This document shows positions 57,480 to 64,000 of a DNA stretch of 64,000 nucleotides, piece after piece; the stretch's first letter is position 1; every line of letters starts with the position of its first letter. Below the pieces are notes generated by a model that had not been told where the DNA came from, ran no database searches, and worked only from the letters and a program-made list of their open reading frames with translations. The stretch is from positions 123,666 to 187,665 of the forward strand of contig NW_022985197.1 in assembly GCF_010093535.1 (NCBI RefSeq), written 5' to 3'. The translations under genes were made by a program, and so were the position numbers. Source of the stretch: Lindgomyces ingoldianus (Eukaryota > Ascomycota > Dothideomycetes > Pleosporales > Lindgomycetaceae).

Positions 57480-60400
57480 AATTACCTCTAACTCTGCTAA
57501 TAGCTTTTTGCGCTCTTAGAGAGGCATTAGTGTGCACTTTTATTTCTAACAAGAGGTTGTACATTTTAAGGACTAAGTAGCTTATTACTATCTATTTTAG
57601 TTTCTAGAAGGCTTCTTTTATTTCTGCTATTTATTAGAATTTTCTTATTACTCTTTTTTTAAGGTAGCGTTTATAAGGGGAAGCGCTATTTTAGAGTAGT
57701 CCTTAATTATTCTTTGTACATAGCTAGTAAGGCCTAGAAATCCTTTAATTTCTATTACTATTATTAGTGTTAGCTAGTTAAGTACTTTACTTACTTTAGT
57801 AAGGTCTATCTTTATTTTTTCTTTATTAATAATAAATTCTAAATATTCTATTTTTTATACATTAAACTTGCATTTTTCTAGCTGCAGGTAGAGCCTATAT
57901 TATTAAAGTTAATTAAGCATAAGTTTTACTTTAAATATATAGTCTACTTTGTCTTTTTTAGTGTATATTAGAACATTATCTAGATATACTAGGACAAATA
58001 TATCTAAGTAAGGGTTAAGTGCAGTATTAATAACTTGTTAGAAAGTTGCTAGGGTGTTAGTTAGTCTAAATAGCATAATAAGAAGTTTATATAGTCTTTT
58101 TAAAGTTTAGAAGGCTGTTATCTATTTATGTCTTTCTTTAATCCTTATTTTATTAAATCTGTCTTAGATGTTAAACTTAGTAAAATGCTTAGTTCTTTTA
58201 AGTTAATTTATAATGTCTTAAATAATTAGTAAGAGATACTAATCTCTTATAGTGTTATTATTTAAGGTTTAATAGTCCTAACATACTCTTACCTTGCTGT
58301 TCTTCTTTTTAGCAAAGACTACTGCTAATGCTATTAGACTATTACTTTCTCTAATGTGTTCTTAAGCTAGCATTTAGTCTACATATTCTTATAGGGCCTC
58401 TTTCTAAGCTTTTGTTAGAGGTTGTAGTTTATAAGTTTTTAGTTATAGGTTTAGTTTAAGGTTAATTATGTAGTTCTAGAGTTAGTGTAGTAGCAGTTTT
58501 TCTAAATTTTCTAGTGTTTTAAACATATCTTTATAATCTTAGTATTTTTCTAGTAGTCTATTTACTTCTTAGGCTATTTAGTAGATTTTAACCTAATTAA
58601 GGTCTTATTTTTTTTTTAAATTCTTTAAAAAAGATTTCTTCTAGTTTTTTTTTTATTAAGTAGACAGCCTAAGCTTCTAGTTTTTAACAGGGGAACTTTT
58701 TTAGTTTTTATTAGTTAGAGTTTTTATAAGATACTAATTATACTGCTTCTATGTTACCTCTACTAGTTAAGGACATAGTCTGCTAGTTAATTGCTAGATT
58801 ATGCTTATAAAGCTAGTTATAGCCTAGTATTACTTAGTATTTGCTTTTTAGTAGCAGTATGTTAAAGGATATCTAGTTCTTAATTTCTTTAGCTTTAGTA
58901 ATAAGTTTCTTTATTTTAAGTTAAATTTATTCTACACTATATTCTATTAATAAGGCATTAGCTAAAAATACTCTAAAAAGGTTTTTTTTTTCTTAGAAGA
59001 GTATATTATTCTAGTTAACTTATCTTAAGTTAATTACTATAAATGTACATCTACTGTCTATTAAGGCAAGTCCTGTCTATTTCTAGCCTAGGCGTTAAAG
59101 GGTAATTTTAGTTGTTAGGCTTTGTCTTAATTTTTATTCTACTATAATAAGGACATAAAGCTTATAAGGCGTTTTTTTATAGTTTATTTTATTATCTTTT
59201 TTAATAGCTATAGCTGCTTCTTTATATTCTATAATTTAGTCTAATTACATTTTATATTCTTAGTGTCCTAGTATTATGCATTTTGTTATAGTGCATTAAG
59301 CATTCTCTATTTTATAGTAGTATAGTGTTTAGTTATTTTATTAGTGTGCCCTTTATTAAAAGTAGTAGAACATGCATGCTAACTTATTGTTGCATTCTGT
59401 CTATAGTTTTTGTTTGTAGTCTATACTATTTCTGCAATAGAGGCAGTGTAGCATTTTATAAGTAGATGTTATGCTAGCAAGCGTGTTGTTATTAGGTGCG
59501 CTTTCTTATGTTCTGTGTGGCCACTAGCTAGCCCTGTGTTTAGTTAGCTAGTGTTTAATACAGTACTTGTTACTGCATAGGTACTAGGTGTAGGGGCACT
59601 CTCTAAGGTTGTTTTGTACTAGTATTAGCTAGACTTAGGTCTATCTTAGGTATTCCTTAGTTCTAATAATTTGCAATAGGTAGCTTTAGTAGGTACATTA
59701 GAACTTATTATGTTACTTACTTTTATAAGAAATGCAGTACCCTTTATCTTATTAAGTTTCTAAGTCTTTGCAGGTAGTAGCTAGTGTAAGGGGAGGCGTG
59801 TTGCTTTATTCTTAGCATAGTTTAGGTGTTATTAATAGTGTGCACTACTAGTTAAAGCTTTTTTTGTTATTAAAGATTTTCTTAAACATTTTCTATTATT
59901 TTTTTTTATTTATAACTGTGTAATGTGTCTTAGCAATTTCTTTTAGTATACTATAAGTTTTAGCGTTATTATTAATGTGTACTTTATACATTAATTTTTT
60001 ATAGTCCTTTTAATAATGTGTGTTACTACATTTTTAGTAGTCTTTATAAGTAAATTAATATCTTAGCTCTTAAGTAGAGATTTCTGTTATTAGTTATTTT
60101 AAAAGGAATTTTTCTTTCCCTTTTTTAACATTTATAATGTATGTTATAGCTTAGGTATAGCTTTACTATTCTTTATAAGTAGCAGCTTGTTTTAGTGCCT
60201 TAAAGACTTTATTAGTGTTTTATACTTTAACTTTCTAGTATTTTATTAGGCATTCTTTAGACTTATAGTTATTTCTATATTACTAGCAAAGGCGTTTATC
60301 TAGCTAGTCTAGAATCTCTTGTCCTGTTAGGCCTTATTTTATATGTATTGCTTTTATAGTTAATCTGCTATTTTTATTCTCTAGTTATTTAGAGTCTAGA

Positions 60401-61600
60401 CATTTCTAATAAAAGTAGCCTATTTTTTTATAGTTAAAGTATGCCTTTTTTTTAAGCTATTTTTTCTATTCTTTATTTAGAGGTAGCTTTACACTTTTAA
60501 AGGTATTACTTTTTTTTTAAAAAAAGCTATGCGTATGTTTAGCATAACTAAGGTCTATAGGTTTAGTGTTAGCTTATAGAGTTTTCTTTTTCTTCTAGAA
60601 CTAATTAGGTTTTTTAGTTGTCTAGCCTTTTTCTTTTTTACTATAGTGTTTAGCATGTCTTTTATTATAAGTAAGTGCTTTTTTAACATAATCCTTAAAG
60701 CTTTTAAGCTTTTTAGTATAAATAAATTTATCTTTAATAGTGTCTAAAAGCCCTTTATAAAACATTTATTTTATAGCTTTTTTGTCTGTCTATCTATAGA
60801 TAGCTAGCAGTTCCCTAAAGTAAGCTGTGTATTGTTAGACAGAGCTGTTGCTTTGTCTAAAAGTGTTTATTTTATTAACTGCTTATTTTTCTTTATTAAC
60901 TAGCCTATAAATTATAGTTAGGGCTGCTTTAAATAAGTTAATATTATTAAAGACCTTTTATATTTCTAGTAGTAAGAGTTTACTGTTTGCCTTATAGTTT
61001 ATTTAATTATTAGTGTAGAGTTAAAACTAAATAGCAGGTAAACCTTTTAAGTGTAAGCTTATTTAAGAAATTATTTTTTTATCTATTCTAAATACTTCTT
61101 TGTTGTATTGCATGTAAAAGTAGCATTTAGTAAAGAAGAGTTTTAAGTCTTTAGTAAAGCTGTTAAATGCTTTAAAAAGGGCTAAGTGTAGGGTCTTTTT
61201 TAACTTAATACTAGTTTTTTTTTAAATAATATTTCTAAAGTTAGCTACTTTTAGCTATAAGGCTTAGACCTAATAGATGTTTAAAAGTCTCTACTATGCT
61301 AGAAGCTAGAGGTGCTATTTAAGCTGTTTAAGCTTATTTTAAAAGTAAAGTATTTACTAATTCTATGCTTTTTTAGTTGCTGTAGGGTTTTAGCTAGTGC
61401 TAGCAGCTAAAGCACCTGTCATGCTAATGTCTAAGGTAGTAGTAGCTATACTTTACAGGTAGTAGTAATTACTATTATAATCTTTACTCTAGCAAAATAG
61501 TATATTTAGGAGTATGTTAGCCTATAATAGTGTATTAACAGAGGGGGTAGGACTTAGCTAGATTAGGTGTACAGTCTGTTAAGCAGAGTGTAGGAGAGAT
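57480..61600 (-). pseudogene. RIP-degraded Gypsy gag-pol, family 2 copy 2
   Basis: Gag reads FRELLAIYR, MFYKGLLDTIKDKFIY and VKKALTYNKRHA near 60,880-60,640. The zinc knuckle lies at about 60,395-60,445 (Cys-X2-Cys-X4-His-X4-Cys with Tyr and stop substitutions). Protease shows ALIDS followed by CTFIVIN near 59,045, the aspartic protease active site, then an ILGYNWL stretch. Reverse transcriptase has VYLDNVLIYT near 57,965-57,995, with the second Asp now Asn. Many TAG/TAA stops. It is inactive. Confidence 0.82.
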
Positions 61601-61639
61601 AAAGTAAAAAGGAGGCAGATTATAGTTTAACCTAGTAGC

Positions 61640-62065
61640 TGTTATAAGAAGCTAGTAAACCTAATCTATTAGGATAAAATTAGAGGTATATATAGTGTAA
61701 GATATATAAGATAGTAATGTTCTTTTTATAAAAGTTTTAACACCTCTTATTTATTAAGTAAGTAAAGACTAAATAATAAACTAAACAGTAATTACAACTT
61801 TTTAACTATAGTTGTGATTAAGACTATATACATAGGGTTTACATGCGCTTGCATGCGTTGCAGGTGTTGCATGCATTGCCTGCAGTGTTTTAGTCCCTAT
61901 TAGACAGTGCACTCTGCAAGGCTTTTGTCTAAAAGCTAAAGCTATTCCTTATCTGTCCTGTCACGTGATTCGTTCAACGCGGGGCTAAGCGTCTTCCATC
62001 CGACATCGTTCGGGCTGTGTGGGACAGCCAGTTGGGTTATTACGGTCTGACTGTTGGCTGTAACA
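61640..62065 (-). repeat. 5' LTR of Gypsy family 2 copy 2, 426 bp
   Basis: Minus strand starts TGTTACAGCCAACAGTCAG and ends CTTCTTATAACA. The outer 200 bp are GC-rich and nearly un-RIPped; the inner half is AT-rich. Homologous to 6,666-7,095. Confidence 0.78.
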
Positions 62066-62228
62066 CAAACATGCAAGAATATGTAAACCCTATGTATCTA
62101 GTCTTAATTACAACTATAGTTAGAAGGTTATAATTACTATTTAGTTTTTACCTACTTAATAAACTAAAAGATATTAAAACTTTTATAAAAAGAACAGTGT
62201 TACCTTATATATTTTGCACTATATATAC
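62066..62228 (+). repeat. Partial family 2 LTR in inverted orientation
   Basis: These 163 bases are the reverse complement of about 61,690-61,850 in the adjacent LTR, from ACATGCAAG to CACTATATATA. They form a large inverted repeat with it. The Copia copy starting at 62,229 interrupts the fragment, so the rest may lie beyond the window. Confidence 0.78.
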
Positions 62229-62494
62229 TGTTGAATGGACTCTCTGCTAGCTAGCACTTAGTGTTAGCAAATGCGTACAAGACAGAGAGGTTTGCACAGT
62301 GTAAACATTGCACAGGGGTGTTAAGTAACTAGTGTTAATTACTTCTTATTTTTCCTTTATACAGAGAAAAAAGGGGATATTTAGATGTTTGCGCACAGAG
62401 GTTTGCGCACAAGCATTATGTAACATAGATACGTGATCCTGCTTATGCGTGATTGCTTGTATCTAGGCTGCAACGCTGCTGCTGTGTACAGACA
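62229..62494 (-). repeat. Copia copy 2, 3' LTR (266 bp variant)
   Basis: Minus strand starts TGTCTGTACACAGCAGC (inner, converted) and ends GTCCATTCAACA. The part near its 3' end differs from copy 1 in length and sequence, so it is a subfamily variant. Confidence 0.82.
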
Positions 62495-64000
62495 CTAGCA
62501 ACTTTTCTTTTTATCTAAAGAGTTACCTTTTGTACGCGTTACCTCCCTTCTGTCTATGTAAGTTTATTTAATTATGTTCTACCTTTACTCTACTTTATTT
62601 ATTAGGACTTGCCTTAGTAATGCTGTGCGTTAGGATAAGCTAGTTATGCTATATAAATAGCTTTTTTCTTTTTTATCTTTTGCTTTTTAAGCTTTACTGT
62701 ATAATCCTCTAGCTCTTTTCTCTTTTTATATAGTGCTAACAGTGACAGATTCTTATAATAAGAAAGATAAGTATGTATAATATAAAAAATAAATAAAAGA
62801 AAATAGGCCTTATATAAAAGTGTTGTTAGTTTAGTTAGTTTAAGGCATTTTTACGCACAGAATCTAGCTAGTCTACAGATGCTTTTATCTAAACAGAGAG
62901 GTAGTTAGTTAGAACTAATAATTAAAAAGCCTAGTTTAGTGTTTTTTTTATATATATATCTACTAAGTTATTTTTACTATTAATTTACTTTATTTTAGTA
63001 ATTTTCTTTTTTTTATATAATTTATAAAGTAATATAATGTTAATTATAAGTTACTTTTTACTAGTAGTGCCTAGCTTAATAAAGTAATTATATAAAAACT
63101 TTAAATCTATATAGATTACTACTAGAATTAGTAGTAGTTTAAGTATTTATATAATTTACTATAAAGTTGTACTAAAAGTAATTATATTATTAAACTCTCT
63201 AACTATTCTATACAGTTTACTAGTAAAGACACTTCTAGTTACTCTTTTACACTTAGTAAAATTCTAGTGTATAATGTTACCTAGTATTTTAAAGTAGTTG
63301 CTTTACTTTATATAGTTTTTATTACTTAATATAATTAAAAATCTTAGCTATAAGCTAAGGTTTTTATTATTAGTAAATAATTTATTTATAAAAATAAACA
63401 GCTTTACATAATTAAGCTGTAATAGTAGAAAGGTAAGACTACACTTACTATTATCTATCTGCTATTAGATTTATGCATTAAGTGTGTTAATATTATTATG
63501 CAAAAGGTTTATAGTTTATGTAGTAATAAATAAGTTAAATGCTGCCTCTAGTTAACACATAAATGTAATATATACTTCTTTTACATATTACTTAATATAT
63601 TATTATGCAGCATCTTTATTTTTTAAGTTAATTATATAAAAGTAGCTTACTTATCTCTTCTAAGTAAAAACTACTATATTATATGTAAGTTTAATTTTTT
63701 TACTATTAAACTTAATAAGCTACTTTTTTACTAAGATAGTTTTACTCTTTATATAAAACTTTACTTTTTATAGTTTTTTTTTTTCTTTTTATATAAAATT
63801 CTTTGTTATAATACTTAAAGTGTTGTCTATTTATAGGCTAGTAATACTAAAAGTGTGCTTTTCTTTATTAGTAATTAAGAGGTAAGGGTTATATAAAAAG
63901 ATATACATGTGTAGCTTTTTTTTATAGTAGTTATAATATGTTTTAAACTAATATAGTCTTAATTTAGTAGCTCTATATAAGAGTTGTACAACCTAGAGTA
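62229..64000 (-). mobile_element. Copia element copy 2, partial, running off the window
   Basis: Minus strand: 3' LTR 62,229-62,494, then the 3' region and RNase H/reverse transcriptase part of pol to the window end. The LTR is 266 bp and its first 120 bases diverge from the 280-bp LTR of copy 1. The internal part is collinear with copy 1 except that about 610 bp is absent. Stops and AT content show RIP. Confidence 0.87.

Larger units (their letters stand above)
57480..62065 (-). mobile_element. Ty3/Gypsy element, family 2 copy 2 (5' LTR to RNase H start)
   Basis: Minus strand: 5' LTR 61,640-62,065, gag about 59,200-61,600, protease near 59,000-59,060, reverse transcriptase about 57,780-58,700 and the beginning of RNase H near 57,560. 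Integrase and the 3' LTR are missing on the left. It is the most complete family 2 copy here. Confidence 0.82.

Overview
The window looks like a filamentous ascomycete (Pezizomycotina) chromosome; a Eurotiales-like fungus is plausible, but this is inferred from gene style and transposon families only. It has two compartments. Three stretches have normal base composition: 1 to about 3,960, about 33,405 to 41,450, and a mixed transition to about 43,000. The rest is extremely AT-rich and full of TpA, with broken reading frames. Recognisable transposon proteins there carry stops at former CAG, CAA and TGG codons and Asp-to-Asn or Cys/His-to-Tyr changes. That is the footprint of repeat-induced point mutation (RIP).

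Layout: 1-3,960 holds one clear housekeeping gene, a Nudix ADP-ribose pyrophosphatase (1,979-2,584). From 3,960 to 33,405 is a nest of dead transposons: a truncated Ty3/Gypsy element (family 2, minus strand, LTR 6,666-7,095), a full-length Ty1/Copia element (7,441-14,760), two full-length family 1 Gypsy elements (A 16,531-22,352; B 24,302-29,962), a Fot1/pogo-like DNA transposon (31,157-33,020) and several short solo LTRs with target-site duplications. The 33.4-41.4 kb island holds two convergent spliced genes (33,918-34,465 plus and 34,589-35,409 minus), a further solo LTR, hairpin/MITE-like elements, a palindromic minisatellite and fragments of transposon-type proteins. From 43 kb to the end lies a second nest: an unidentified degraded frame, Gypsy copy C (44,492-50,155, minus), a second Fot1-like element (51,010-52,849), a Gypsy family 3 pol fragment, a rearranged Gypsy copy D, a second family 2 Gypsy (to 62,065) and a second Copia copy running off the end.

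Element boundaries are unusually well supported. Gypsy A, B and C have 318-bp LTRs and perfect 5-bp target duplications (ATAAG, CTAGT, TTACA). The Copia element has 280-bp LTRs and ACAAC. Both Fot1-like elements sit between TA dinucleotides. Across these copies RIP damage is heaviest at the inner ends of the LTRs and nearly absent at the outer ends, which I regard as the most informative pattern here. The best candidate for new biology is the convergent gene pair in the island: a small Ser/Pro-rich protein with an acidic tail next to a 255-residue protein with a possible Cys-His-Asp triad. Neither is recognised. No tRNA, rRNA or CRISPR was found.
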